Below, piece after piece: positions 12,098 through 25,515 of a stretch of DNA of 64,000 bases. Each line of letters starts with the position of its first letter. Position 1 is the stretch's first letter. The stretch covers positions 57,911,565 to 57,975,564 of the forward strand of contig JBCFYV010000001.1 in assembly GCA_039000515.1 (NCBI GenBank), given 5' to 3'. The position numbers and the translations under genes were made by a program. The notes under the pieces are model-generated. The model was given only the letters and a program-made list of their open reading frames with translations. It was not told where the DNA came from and searched no databases. The DNA comes from Timema cristinae. Lineage: Eukaryota; Arthropoda; Insecta; Phasmatodea; Timematidae.

Positions 12098-12433
12098 TTC
12101 ATTTAATAATTTTATTACAGACGGCCATCACCGGCAAAACGATCTATCCCCAGATACCAATTTATGATTTATTTGTTTATTTTAGTACATGTTAATTGGT
12201 CACATATTTCAATCAGAAATATTATTATTATTATTATTATATTATATATTATTATTATTATTATTATTATTGATTTTGTTCACCTCTTGGACATCTCCAG
12301 AATATATTTTATTTAAATTAACTAGAAGCCTTACATTCATTTAATATTTTAATTACAGGCGGTCATCACCGGCAAAACGATCTATCCCCAGAGACCAATT
12401 TATGATTATTTATTTATTTATTTATTTTACTAC
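12098..12433. repeat. ~95-bp direct repeat separated by an ATT microsatellite
   Basis: The stretch at ~12,098-12,190 (CATTCATTTAATA, then ATCACCGGCAAAACGATC) is repeated at ~12,333-12,430 with few changes. An interrupted (ATT)n tract at 12,224-12,271 lies between. Confidence 0.7.
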
Positions 12434-12956
12434 ATATATAGATCGTTTCTAGAGCGGGTAGACCGAGGGTGGTTTTGCCGTTCAACAATCTTAGTGCAAG
12501 GTTGAATCTCTGTCTGTCTGTCTGTCTATCACGAAAACACCTTGTTGGTGGCTTGACTACCATATTCGATGAGCTCAAGTGGTCGAGTGTTGTATAACGG
12601 TACAATGCGACATTAAGAGACCGCAATGGGATCGATGCTATTAACAGCATGGCCTACGGTTAAAACCAGATATTTAAATGTAACTTGAAGTAAATGACCT
12701 CTACAGAGGGGTGGAGTGCGCACCACTCTTGGCAGTGGTCGCTACTCTGTAAGAGGGCAAGTAGGGCTGATACATTCATTCTAGCTCACACGATCGACTG
12801 GAGAATTTTGTTCCGGGCAGCCCATTAGAGTCTTGTGATGGAGACTCCCCCAAATAAACTACAATACCCCGATCAATTAATAAAAACTCCAGTACCTCGA
12901 TCCTAGCCAATAATTAATTAACAATCATTAATAATTAATCATCAAGGACCAACATG
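12434..12956. other. Unassigned DNA
   Basis: Contains a short (CTGT)n run near 12,509-12,527. No gene recognised. Confidence 0.4.
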
Positions 12957-13079
12957 TCCGGGGTGGTAGGCGAAGGGTTGTAGGGGGGGTTCAGGGAGGG
13001 GTTGTAGGGGAGGGTCTGTAGGGGAGGACGTAATCAGCACTTGGGAAAAGAGGTCAGGGGTGGGGAGGAGGGTGGGAGG
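12957..13079 (+). other. G-rich tract with quadruplex potential
   Basis: About 120 bases with repeated GGGTTGTAGGGG-type units and at least eight runs of three or more G on the + strand. The 68-bp satellite begins ~270 bp downstream. Confidence 0.6.
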
Positions 13080-13346
13080 GGGAAATAACGGTAAATCAAA
13101 TGTATGTGGAAAATTAGGTCAATGAGCATCACAATACTATCTCGAGTGGGCTGGTTCATCACCCTAGCTACTACTTGGGACCCACAGGTTGAGTCCACAG
13201 TTTGAGCCACATGTTGAGCCTCCACATGCTGTGTAAGGAGGATCAATGTTAACCTTATGGAGAAAGTGGCCTGGAACTGTCAATTCAACCACTACTCATT
13301 TCGCCTGGGTAAGCTGTGATATTGCACTTGTACTGTGTGTTTGATG

Positions 13347-15860
13347 GTTTGGCCACTACTTCACCGTTAAAACATGGATTAGGTACCTTGCTCCATTTGA
13401 AGAGAGTCCCTACATATGCCATGGTTTGACTTTTATCTCAGTTAAAACACGGACCTTGCTACATTTGAAGAGAGTCCTTACATATGCCATGGTTTGACTA
13501 CTACCTCATTTAAAACATGGACCTTGCTACATTTGAAGAGAGTCCTTACATATGCCATGGGTTGACTACTACCTCATTTAAAACATGGACCTTGCTACAT
13601 TTGAAGAAAGTCCCTACATATGCCATGGTTTGAATACTATCTCAGTTAAAACACGGACCTTGCTACATTTAAAGAGAGTCCTTACATATGCCATGGTTTG
13701 ACTACTACCTCATTTAAAACATGGACCTTGCTACATTTGAAGAGAGTCCTTACATATGCCATGGTTTGACTACTACCTCATTTAAAACATGGACCTTGCT
13801 ACATTTGAAGAGAGTCCTTACATATGCCATGGTTGACTACTACCTCATTTAAAACATGGACCTTGCTCCATTTGAAGAGAGTCCCTACATATGCCATGGT
13901 TTGACTACTATCTCAGTTAAACACGGACCTTGCTACATTTGAAGAGTGTCCTTACATATGCCATGGTTTGACTACTACCTCATTTAAAACATGGACCTTG
14001 CTATATTTGAAGGAGTCCTTATATATGCCATGGTTTGACTACTACCTCATTTAAAACATGGACCTTGCTATATTTGAAGAGAGTCCTTACATGTGCCATG
14101 GTTTGACTACTACCTCATTTAAAACATGGGCCTTGCTCCATTTGAAGAGAGTCCCTACATATGCCATGGTTTGACTACTATCTCAGTTAAAACATGGACA
14201 TTGCTCCATTTGAAGAGAGTCTCTACATATGCCATGGTTTGACTACTATCTCATTTAAAACATGGACCTTGCTACATTTGAAGAGAGTCCTTACATATGC
14301 CATGGTTTGACTACTACCTCATTTAAAACATGGACCTTGCTCCATTTGAAGAGAGTCCCTACATATGCCATGGTTTGACTACTATCTCAGTTAAAACATG
14401 GACCTTGCTCCATTTGAAGAGAGTCCTTACATGTGCCATGGTTTGACTACTATCTCAGTTAAAACATGGACCTTGCTACATTTGAAGAGAGTCTCTACAT
14501 ATGCCATGGTTTGACTACTATCTCAGTTAAAACACGGACCTTGCTCCATTTGAAGAGAGTCCTTACATATGCCATGGTTTGACTACTACCTCATTTAAAA
14601 CATGGACCTTGCTACATTTGAAGAGAGTCCTTACATATGCCATGGTTTGACTACTATCTCAGTTAAAACACGGACCTTGTTCCATTTGAAGAGAGTCCTT
14701 ACATATGCCATGGTTTGACTACTACCTCATTTAAAACACGGACCTTGCTCCATTTGAAGAGAGTCTCTACATATGCCATGGTTTGACTACTACCTCATTT
14801 AAAACATGGACCTTGCTACATTTGAAGAGAGTCCTTACATATGCCATGGTTTGACTACTATCTCAGTTAAAACACAGACCTTGCTCCATTTGAAGAGAGT
14901 CTCTACATATGCCATGGTTTGACTACTATCTCATTTAAAACACGGACCTTGCTCCATTTGAAGAGATTCCTTACATATGCCATGGTTTGACTACTATCTC
15001 AGTTAAAACATGGACCTTGCTCCATTTGAAGAGAGTCCTTACATATGCCATGGTTTGACTACTATCTCATTTAAAACACGGACCTTGCTCCATTTGAAGA
15101 GAGTCCTACATTGCCATGGTTTGACTACTATCTCAGTTAAAACACGGACCTTGCTCCATTTGAAGAGAGTTCCTACATTGCCATGGTTTGACTACTATCT
15201 CAGTTAAAACATGGACCTTGCTACATTTGAAGAGAGTCCTACATATGCCATGGTTTGACTACTACCTCTTAAAACACGGACCTTGCTCATTTGAAGAGAG
15301 TCCCTACATATGCCATGGTTTGACTACTATCTCATTTAAAACATGGACCTTGCTCCATTTGAAGAGAGTCCCTACATATGCCATGGTTTGACTACTATCT
15401 CATTTAAAACACGGACCTTGCTCCATTAGAAGAGAGTCCTTACATATGCCATGGTTTGACTACTATCTCAGTTAAAACATGACCTTGCTCCATTTGAAGA
15501 GAGTCCTTACATATGCCATGGTTTGACTACTATCTCATTTAAAACACGGACCTTGCTCCATTTGAAGAGAGTCCTTACATGTGCCATGGTTTGACTACTA
15601 TCTCAGTTAAAACATGTACCTTGCTCCATTTGAAGAGAGTCCCTACATATGCCATGGTTTGACTACTATCTCATTTAAAACACGGACCTTGCTCCATTTG
15701 AAGAGAGTCCTTACATATGCCATGGTTTGACTACTATCAGTTAAAACATGGACCTTGCTCCATTTGAAGAGAGTCCTACATATGCCATGGTTTGACTACT
15801 ACCTCATTTAAAACATGGACCTTGCTCCATTTGAAGAGAGTCCTTACATATGCCATGGTT
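13347..15860. repeat. 68-bp minisatellite, ~37 copies
   Basis: A head-to-tail array of a 68-bp unit, with landmarks ACCTTGCTCCATTTGAAGAG, TATGCCATGGTTTGAC and CTCAGTTAAAACATGG. Copies vary at a few positions (CTCC/CTAC, CAGTT/CATTT, ATGG/ACGG), and some carry single-base losses. Variants recur in blocks. Short open frames across it come from the repeat and are not genes. Confidence 0.95.
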
Positions 15861-16195
15861 TTTACGAATTCTGTTGACGGTCCTCCATACCTGCTGTGGC
15901 AGATCAAAACCTACTGGCTTATTGCGCATACTTATGTTGGAGCTAACTTCTTGTTTGATAGAGATAAAATTGCTTAAAACATAGTTTTTGTCGTTAAATT
16001 GGTTTTAGGTACGACATTTTTATTTAATATTACTGAAAAAATAAAATGGGTAAAAACAAATTTTCTATCGTGTTACCAGTGAATCTATAATTATATCTAT
16101 TTAAATTTTACTATTTTATAGTCAATGTGCTAAGTACTGAAATTTAGTTTATTTTTACTGACTTAAAAGGACTTTCAATTTCATAAATATATTTT
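15861..16195. other. Unassigned AT-rich DNA
   Basis: No gene or repeat recognised. Confidence 0.4.
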
Positions 16196-16422
16196 TAGTA
16201 CTGCATTTTACCACCCATTCTGGTTATACGCTAATGGATTTTGGGATTATAAAGGTTTCATTAAAGAAAATATACCTGCATTTGCTTGAAGGGAGAGTGC
16301 AAACTATTTTGGAAAAACCACCCTCAGTGCACCCAACCAAGATTCGAACATAGATCTCCCCATCTTCAGTAGTCTAGTCTACTGCCAGAGTAACATCTTA
16401 GACATGTGGACACCGAAGTGGG
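16196..16422 (-). mobile_element. tRNA-derived SINE, family A
   Basis: On the minus strand: head resembling GGTCTAAGGCGTCACTC, a B-box-like GGTTCGAAT segment, TTGGGTGTACTGAGGGTG, a CCACTCTCCCT pyrimidine block, and a tail ending in the shared GGTAGTAAGACGCGGTGCTA domain (degenerate here). Confidence 0.7.
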
Positions 16423-17689
16423 TTAGAAAAATATTTTGAAAATGAATCTCCATAATAAATGATAAATTTAATAAAAACAACCTCTTTCTCTTTTTCCCCC
16501 TTTCTGTAAAGTGGTGAATATAATCAGGATAAACTGATGCAAAGGAAGAAAATTGTCAAAATGAGAAGTGAAGAGGTAAATAAAGGTAAGCAATGTTAAA
16601 CTGTAGAAATAGTCAAATTTCCTACTGAGGTCGACCAATATTTTCAGATATGAGTATTTCAACATTTTTGGATACTGTAGACTTTTATATTCTAAATGTG
16701 ATTCATCGGATTTTATGAAACTCACAGATATGGCACAAAGAGTCTTGATTTTTTTTTAACTTTAATTATTCTGTCCAGAAATAGCACCCAAAAAACTTAC
16801 AAAAATTGAGTGCATATGATATAGTTTCCTAGATTTTATAAAGTATAGCTATATTTTTTATAATTACAGGTGCAATAGTAAAAAATAAGTAAAACATAAT
16901 CCATTTCAAATTAAAACAGTCTTTTGGCGTCATTATCAGACCTCAATTATGAAAAATCTAGATTACATACCATTTGTGGTTAGGTCAGAAATATAATGTG
17001 AAATGATGAATTAAATGTATTTAAAAAAATATCAACTGAAGTTAACAAAATCATATTATATCCTTGTTTAAAAAAATATTGGTTTAATTACCATTTACTC
17101 TCACACTATATTGTCTCATTACCATAAATATTTCTTTGAATAACTGGGTTGTCTATATATTAATTGTTTATCGTTACTAAAATTTGTTAAATATTAATTT
17201 TAATAATCCTACAGCCCCCCAGGCAATGAGTTCAAACAATACTAGTGAATCGTTCCAGTGAGGGCTGCAGATTATTGCACTAAAATGTATTCTAAACCTT
17301 TTATTGTTAAAAGATATGTATAATAAGCCCTCACACGAATTTCTAGTTACAAGTTTACTCGTCAAAGGCTATCAACTTTACATAGATATTTAACTTTTGG
17401 TGTTATATTTGAATCAAACTATATTTTCCCCCTTCACACCCCGATGAGAACTTTAAAAACAAATCATGGTTTCCATGGAGATGTAAACAAAGAATGATTA
17501 TACAGATGAGCCGCTGCCCACTCATAAGGAAGAGATAGAAAATTGGGTTTTAGTTTTAGGATAATATTTTTACCGGCTTCCTGGACCCTAAACTTTAAAA
17601 TGATTGTTCATTGGTCAAAATCAATTAAACAGTTTTCTCGTCATTTTAACTGTCGGAGATAAACTTAGTAAATTATATATAAGAGATAA
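16423..17689. other. Unassigned AT-rich DNA
   Basis: No protein-coding signal; short frames are typical of AT-rich sequence. Confidence 0.4.
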
Positions 17690-18118
17690 AGAGAGAAAGA
17701 GAGATTGAGTAAGTGAGTGTGTAAGTGTTCGAGGTTGATATGGTTAGTATTTAAAGTGAGTGAGAGAGTGATTGTGAGCGAGTGAAAGTGGGAGAGTGTG
17801 GAAAAGGATAGAGTGGTAAAGTGAGTGTGTGTGAGAGAGAAAGTGTGAGATAAAGAGAATGTGAGAGAGAGTGTGAGTGTTTGAGAATGTATTGTACGTG
17901 TGAGAGAGGGAGTGTATGTGAAAGAAAGTTTATGTGAAAGAATGTGTGTGAGAAAGAGAGAGAGAGAGAGAAGATTTGTGAGAAAGATTATGAGAGTGTG
18001 TATGTAAGAGAGCTAGGATGTGTTAGAGAGAGAGTGTGTGTGTGTTTGAGAGAGCCTGTGTGAAGTAGAATGTTTGAGAGAGAGTAAGTATGTGTGAGAG
18101 AGAGCATGTGTGTGAGAA
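17690..18118. repeat. Purine-rich low-complexity tract (GA/GT/GAGT)
   Basis: About 430 bases made almost only of G, A and T in GAGA, GTGT and GTGAGA combinations on the + strand; no fixed unit length. Confidence 0.85.
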
Positions 18119-19200
18119 GATAGATTTGCTACACAAAACAATACAATATTAATTTAGAATATTATCCACTCAAAATCAAGTAGTAACATGGACACATAAC
18201 TGAACTTATTGGTATTGTGATACTATTTGAAAGAATGAACAACAAACTCCATACTTAAACAATTGAAATAGCAATTTAAACACATTTCAAGATCATTTAA
18301 TTATCTTTGAAATTATAACACATACAAAACAAATTTAAACACGATTGTATCGTTTTCAATTTATGAATTAGTGCGTGAACAAAAACTAATAAAATATTAT
18401 TAACGAAATTGATTATTTAACCTTTAAACTTTCGTTTTCCAGTCAATATTGTTCATTTATATGCGAATTAACGGTACCAACATTCCAATAACAATGCATG
18501 TTTCCTCGCTCTACGAAATTAATTTCTTTAATCAAAAAATTATGTAAAAATGTGCTAGGACCAGCTATTAAAACGGACATTTTGTGGTCATAAATAAATA
18601 TTTAAAAATAAAGAAGAAAATTTATCAATGCACCCAAAATTATATATTTATAATCTACTATCATTGGTTTGTTTAGTATAAACTTATAAAGATTGTTGTC
18701 AAAATGTTTACATTAGCTACCCCGTACAACTTAAGTAAAACTAGATAATTATTTTTAACACAGGAGAAATATTTTATTTACAGGTATAAAACAATACACA
18801 AATCAAAGTTTCCATAGGGATGTAAATAACCCAAAAAAAAGCTGAAAATTCGTTGGTAAAATCATATTTTCGTAGGAAACTATTCTTTTTGCCGACACTT
18901 TAAACCCTAACCTATAAAATGAGAGTTCGTTTGTCAAAATCTGTCCATCCTTTTCCTCGTAATTTCTACTACCATAAATTGAATTATATAGTATAGGGCC
19001 TAAGATTTGAACACTAAAATTAGATTGACTATTTTCTGTTAACTTAATTTGATTTATATTTTGTATTTGCCACAAATTGTACGCAGTCTAGTTTGTTCCT
19101 ATTAAAAACCTGACAATGATGTCGGAAGGTGTTGCGACTGTTTTTAGCCCTCACTCTCAGGCCACAGGTCTAACGGAGAAGGGGAATTGTTTAAGGTTTT
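18119..19200. other. Unassigned AT-rich DNA
   Basis: No supported gene. Confidence 0.4.
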
Positions 19201-19412
19201 TTACTCTTGCAATAGACTAAACGGCTGATGACGGAGCGATCGAGGTCCTAATCTCGGTCGGATGTACTGAGGGTGATATAAAATTGTTTTCCACTCTCCC
19301 TTCACGCTAATGCAGCTACACTTCTTCTGAATATAACATGTATCATCTCTAAAATCACTAGCGTTACTTCTACTTGCCTGAACAGGTAGAAAGATACGTT
19401 GCTAAAAAAAAT
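19201..19412 (+). mobile_element. tRNA-derived SINE, family A (diverged)
   Basis: Contains AATAGACTAAACGGCTGATG, a B-box-like GGTCCTAATCTCGGTCGG, TGTACTGAGGGTG and CCACTCTCCCTTCACGC; the tail ends near GTTGCTAAAAAAAA. Confidence 0.65.
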
Positions 19413-20737
19413 CCAAGCCAAGATGAACCAGTTTATTTAAATAAGTTCTAATTATTATACCATTTTCTTTTCAAATACATTCCAAATTTGCTATAGATAT
19501 CTGGGTCACGTTTAACATAACACCATAATACTTGTTTTTCTGAGAAAATTTTGTTTTAGGGTAGTTAACTAATAAATGATTATTCACACTTGTGTTACGA
19601 ACTAAAATATACTTTATGAGAAAGTATAGGCATACGATTGTGTCGTATCATTTATTTATTTCATCAGAGACGGGTGCATTTCGCTTCTTCTATAACTTCT
19701 CCTCCCTTACAAAATAAACTTTTTTTTTCATCAGTTACAAAATCAACTGTAAATCATCAAGTGATGTCCGGATGGAAGTAAAACGCAGAAAATGAAAGTA
19801 TTCCATTACAAGATTTTTATAATAGTGGTAAATTCTTCACTATGTTCAAATTTCCCAAAGCAAAGTTTATTCTTATTTTTTGATTATTGTTAGGAAATTT
19901 TCTATTGTGTACATTAGATTTCATTCTAACTGGAACGATGGAAGGGAGTTTAAAACTTACGTTTCCAATTACCTCGTTATTGATAAAAAAAAAAATATTC
20001 GTTATAAAAATATTTTTCATAAACAAACGCTATACAGGTGTTTTTTTTCTGTTATCCATTACGTTGGGTCAGTAGATAGCTTCAATTTATGACATTTTAT
20101 TTCGGCTACAAGCATGCAGTTTTCTCTTATTAAATTTTTTTATATTACTTAAAAAAACTTAACTGTGTGTCTGTTTGTGCTCGACAAGTCTTACAAATGG
20201 CTTCACAGTTTATAATAGAATAGCTCTGAAAATGTTATCACCAAATTTGAGAGAGGTCCTAAACATATCTTGAGACTAAACAACCAGACCATGCCGAGCT
20301 TATGGTACCACCGGGAACTGAACCTGCGTAGGACCCGAACGGGTAACGAAACTCTATGAAAAATGTATATCATATTCGTTTCAATATTTCCGTTCGCTTT
20401 GTTATTTGAATCAATATTCCCAATATGAGATGAGTTGTGACTTATGCAAAGTCAAACCTGTGCTGTTGGCGAGAAGTTGGCATTTGGCCAGGATGCTACT
20501 ATCTGTGCATTGATAAGGAGCCACACTCATGTGACGTAACGTAACGGTAGTTATTTACAAAACAAGTACAGTGTTTATTTGGCGTGTGTGATGTAAACTA
20601 AGAGCATAGAAGCTTACCATTTTTTATATGAGTCTATAATGTTTAATAAAGTACAAATTAATATATATTGGTGTTACATTTTGTGAGGTGTCACAAGAAC
20701 AAATTCATCTCCATCATGATATCAGGTAAATAGATGT
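19413..20737. other. Unassigned AT-rich DNA
   Basis: No gene recognised. Around 20,160-20,350 a stretch with CCGGGAACTGAACC resembles the B-box complement of a SINE but is too weak to call. Confidence 0.35.
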
Positions 20738-20985
20738 ATGTTATTATTATTATTATTTAGCATCGCGTCTTACTACCCGTTTGGGTTATACGCACTTACG
20801 CTAATGTGTAATGGTAGGGTGATTGTGAGATGAAATGAGGGACCTACAGTTTAACGTGGAATCCGAACCACGGTGGTGACCTGGCATTCCACACATTCAC
20901 AAGATGTCTTGTCAGAGGTGAAGGAAGGGTTTGGAAATCAGATAAATCTGTGCCGGGACCGAGGATCGAACCCCGGCAAATATAT
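20738..20985 (-). mobile_element. tRNA-derived SINE, family B, with (ATT)n tail
   Basis: Closely matches the copy at 36,873-37,147. On the minus strand it runs from GGGGTTCGATCCTCGG through the body to the shared tail (GGTAGTAAGACGCG) and ends in a short ATT run. The tRNA-like head is truncated. Confidence 0.8.
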
Positions 20986-21509
20986 GTATGGTTTGGCATT
21001 AATTGGTTTTTTTCAGTCGCACTATAGTAACTTGTACTTCATGAGAAATATAGGTGTTCAAATACATTGTTAATACCCCTTTTAAATCATATTTTAATTG
21101 AAGATAATAACAGTATACTTATTTTTAATGTTACCGGCATTATCGGAATATTATTGGGTACACGAACCAACACTTCTACACACGTGACGAAACTTTTAGA
21201 GGAATTGTTACAATGTAGGTAGATTGTGATGGATATCACAAGCGTAACTTTGATTTATAACTTTTATAAAAATATTATATTACTCATAAATAAATTACTA
21301 TATTACTTATTCATCAAATAAAATAAATATGTTTTATCAACGATCTTTGTTTTGGACTTAATTTACCTTTTCTTTTAAATATATGTGAATATGCCTATAC
21401 GTGTTTATTAGTTATTTTATTTATATACACGTGTAGTAAACAAACCAGATAAAGGTCGGCTGTGTCTTATAAATGTAAAAGAAATTTATGAAACAACACA
21501 AAGCTAAGA
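20986..21509. other. Unassigned AT-rich DNA
   Basis: No supported feature. Confidence 0.4.
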
Positions 21510-21755
21510 CTCCCGTCGGTTATCCAATATTCTAAGGTTCCACTCTTCTGATAGATTGAACTGACGATGGCAGGGAGATTGGAGTTCGAGCCTGGGTCGA
21601 GAGTCCTGGAAACTTCCTTTTATTAACAATGTTTACACTTTTTCTCCATGCACATGCTGGCATAACTTCCTCTTCCTTATCACATCAGCGTAATTAGTTA
21701 ATACGTTAGTAGTCCAAACGAGAAGGGTAGTATGACGAGATGATAGAAAAGAAGA
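21510..21755 (+). mobile_element. tRNA-derived SINE, family A
   Basis: Head AAGGTTCCACTCTTCTG, central GACGATGGCAGGGAGATTGG, B-box-like GAGTTCGAGCC, pyrimidine block, then a CATCAGCGTAATTAG tail leading to GGGTAGTATGACGAG. Confidence 0.7.
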
Positions 21756-22737
21756 AAGTTAAGAAAATTGCATATAGTCTACAGTCTATAGTCTACACTG
21801 GGTTTACCCTGAAAGTTGGAAAGCTCATCTTGACGGTATGTTGGGATGAAGCTTTTAAGATAGTTTCATGGCTTAATCGGTCAAGTTAAGACATATCTTT
21901 CAGAGTAAGCCGAGTTTACGTGAAGTGTGAACTATCTTTTATATTTTATTTATTTTGAAGGTCCAATGCTCTACGTCAGAGAATCCTCACTCTTGTACTA
22001 ATGAACACCGTCATCAGGAATCAATAATAATCATAATTGCCACTATTTTCATCTGTGTATATTGATCTAGAACAAAAGTGTTTTTATTTTCCAAAAGCTT
22101 TAAGCAGTCATACGTTTTGTGGGTTCTTTTAATTTGTCCAGACTATCCGCATATAATTAGGTGAGGGGATGGCTTATAGGAAATGTCCCCCCAATCACGT
22201 GTAGGAAGTGTGATAAATTATTTAGGATAAATCTTTGGTATACTAGAACTGCAGCCTCCCCAGCTCCGGCCAACAAATCTAACACAATATTTTGTGTGCA
22301 GAGTTGAAAGCTGTGAATGAGTTAATTTAATCAACAGGAAAACAATCATAAAATGGCATCATACACTGAGAATCGGCTATCAATTAAAAACTTATTTGTT
22401 CATCTTTTGCCTAGTTAATATGGGTCACCGAAACAGACTCGTCGTAAAATAACTACGAGCCAAGCGATGTAGATGTTTTCTTGGTTTCGATAATGTATCG
22501 TTTATATTTATATTTATAAAATGTAAAGTTTGTTTGTTTGTCACGAGCATATCTTACTTTTATTATAATATTCCAAAACATTTTAGGACCGTTTCAACAT
22601 AATCATTTTATTACTATACAGCCAAATATTAGGTAGAGTAACTTTGATAAATGTAGCTTATTATAACTATGTAGTGTAAACATATTATAAGCTATTCATA
22701 TTATTTCACCGTGAGTATAACATACCAGAAATATGCT
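21756..22737. other. Unassigned AT-rich DNA
   Basis: No gene recognised. Confidence 0.4.
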
Positions 22738-23117
22738 TCAGTGGACATATGGTATAAGGCGTCACTCTCGCAATGAACTGAACTGCTAATGACGGTGAGA
22801 TTGGGATACGATCTCGGTTGGGTGTACTGAAGGGTTTTAAACTCTTCCTCCACAAAAATTATGGTACACTTCCTCTAAATTCAACCTTCATCAACCTTAA
22901 TGCATCTTAATTGGTTCAGAAGCATATAATTCAAGTGGGTAATAAAAGAAAAGAAAAATGAAGGTCAGGGTTTGAAGCATTGCTAGGTGTACTGGTTTGC
23001 CCCTCTCAATTCACGCAAATGTGGGTACATTTACTCTAAACGTACCGTTTAGAGTGTCCTCATCCCTACCCAAACGAGTAGTAAGACGCGGTGCTAGAAA
23101 AAACTAGCACCAAAAAA
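22738..23117 (+). mobile_element. Composite (dimeric) SINE, family A plus partial second unit
   Basis: A full family A unit (GGTATAAGGCGTCACTCTCG to the GGGTAATAAAAG tail) is followed by an A-rich linker, then a second partial unit beginning GTCAGGGTTTGAAGCATTGC and ending GTAGTAAGACGCGGTGCTAG. The same order and linker recur at 29,455-29,840. Confidence 0.75.
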
Positions 23118-23699
23118 GTAATCATAACGAATATCAAGATCCAATCACTTATGGGTGTTATCTTTGTGTTCTCACACAATTCATTTGTTTCAACAAGTTC
23201 GAAAGCTATGAAGCAAACACATCTAGAAATACACATTAATAATGTTGTTATAATATTTTTAATCACTAAACATGGTCCAGCTAAGCACAATGTGCTTGTC
23301 AGCTGGTACCTCATCATAAAGTCATATATACATACAATAGTGTAAATATGTAATAAATACATTTCATTCCTTTAAGTCTATTCTTACAACTAACATCATT
23401 ATAATACTTAATTTACTTCCTTATTTCTATTACTTTTATATTTTATTTAATATTCGAAAACCAGTCTTGAGTCCATTTCATAGCTTATTTGTCATATTAG
23501 TCACTCTAGTATTATTATTTCATTAAGTCTGTGAGTCAATTAGCCATTTTTTATTTATTTTTTACGTTTGATACGTATCTATTTCCAAAAGGGTATCTGG
23601 TATTTGTTTTTGAGTAGTAGTATTGAATTATTATTTTATAGATGTACGTGTTTTTTACTGTCATTGGTTTCCACTCCTTATTCATAAATTCGGTACTTT
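23118..23699. other. AT-rich DNA, possible decayed LINE 3' end
   Basis: Lies downstream, on the minus strand, of the LINE reverse transcriptase at 23.7-24.8 kb. No motif can be read in it. Confidence 0.3.
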
Positions 23700-24758
23700 T
23701 GTTGTTTTCACTCATTATTTTAAGAACTTTAATTTGAATATTTCTTAATTGATTTAAATATAAATTACTTGTCTTTTCCCAGGAAATGTGAATCGATCAA
23801 CGCATGTTATACTATTTTTAGAATAACAAATGTAACACATTGTTTTAGTATACATATATTAACAATTCCCGCTCTTAACTTCCTACTCATTATGTCTATG
23901 TAAGTATTCCATTTCATATGAGAATCAATCAGCCCTAGATAATATTATATGTTTCAATTTGAATAAATATTAAACAATTATACGGTTTTATATTATGCAA
24001 ACAATCTAGACAATTAACTTTTATATCTAATTTATACTTTATAACATGTGGTAGTTTAATATACATTGTTTGCGTTTTTTAAATGTTAATTATTAATTTA
24101 TTATCGTGAGTCCAGTTTTGTATTTTATTAAAGTCTTCCTGCAATATTTGTTTAGCTCGATCTATATTTGTGTCCACAGCATACAGCATTGTGTCGTCAG
24201 CAAACATAAACATACCGCAGTTCTGTATACAGTGTGACATGGTTCTTGTATAGATTAAGTATAGTACTAGCCCAAGAATAGAGCCTTGTGGTACTCCAAT
24301 ATCTATACCCAATTCTTTACTTTCTATATTATTTATTTTAACTATTATTTTCCTATTTGTTAGGTAATATTTAAACCATTCATAAATATTAGCTCTGATA
24401 TAAAAATTTTAAAGTGATTCAAGTAAAATATCTTCATCCAACGTATCAAAAGCTTTTTACATGTCTATAAATGCTATAGCTCTGTGTTTGTTTTCGTTTA
24501 ATTTTTAGCATTTGATTAGTAGAAGTGTGTAAAATATTTCCGTACCTTTGTTTTATTGTAATCCATATTGTTTTTGGTCAATTATTTTATAATTATCTAA
24601 ATAATTGATCAAGTAGTTGGCAATGTATCTTTCCATTATTTTGTTTAAAACTGGTAGAATTGCTATAGGTCTGTAATTTCCATAATCTAAATACTTCACT
24701 TTTTTATAAATTGGTCTAATAATTGCGATTTTAAGCTTTTGCGGCATTACACACTGAA
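23700..24758 (-). pseudogene. LINE reverse transcriptase, minus strand, degenerate
   Basis: Reading the minus strand from ~24,750 downwards: an N-terminal RT segment (RPIYKKVKYLDYGNYRPIAI, then ILPVLNKIMERY), a motif A-like AFIDM followed by KAFDTLDED after one stop, GVPQGSILG, and the catalytic FADDTMLY (part of the YxDD box, with F). This order is that of non-LTR retrotransposon RTs of the CR1/jockey kind. Several stops break the frame. Endonuclease sequence expected upstream is absent: at 24,759 it runs into the 3-kb trinucleotide array. The copy cannot be functional as written. Confidence 0.8.
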
Positions 24759-24788
24759 GCAGTAGTAGTAATAGTAGTAGTGGTAGTA

Positions 24789-24835
<47 letters not shown>

Positions 24836-24853
24836 ATAGTAATAGTAGTAGTC

Positions 24854-24887
<34 letters not shown>

Positions 24888-24909
24888 TATAGTAGTAGTA
24901 GTAGTAGTA

Positions 24910-24952
<43 letters not shown>

Positions 24953-24987
24953 TGGTAGTAGTAGTAGTAATCATAGTAGTAGTAGTG

Positions 24988-25020
<33 letters not shown>

Positions 25021-25122
25021 TGTAGTAGTAGTGTAGTATGTAGTAGTAGTAGGTAGTAGTATGTAGTAGTAGTAGTAGTGGTAGTGGTAGTAGTAGTCGT
25101 AGTAATCATAGTAGTAGTAGTG

Positions 25123-25155
<33 letters not shown>

Positions 25156-25255
25156 TAGTAGTGGTAGTAGTAGTAGTAGTGTAGTAGTAGTAGTAGTAGT
25201 ATAGTAGTAGTAGGTAGTGGTAGTAGTAGTCGTAGTAATCATAGTAGTAGTAGTG

Positions 25256-25326
<71 letters not shown>

Positions 25327-25327
25327 G

Positions 25328-25364
<37 letters not shown>

Positions 25365-25444
25365 TAGTAGCGGTAGTAGTAGCGGTAATATTAGTAGTAG
25401 TGGTAGTAGTAGTAGTAGTAGTAGTGGTAGTAGTAGTAGTAGTG

Positions 25445-25515
<71 letters not shown>

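Noticed and set aside
12098..12433. Direct repeats as LTRs of a tiny element
   Set aside because: No TG...CA ends, no primer site, and the space between is a microsatellite.
13347..15860. Possible CRISPR-like array
   Set aside because: Head-to-tail repeats without unique spacers in a eukaryotic context; it is a minisatellite.
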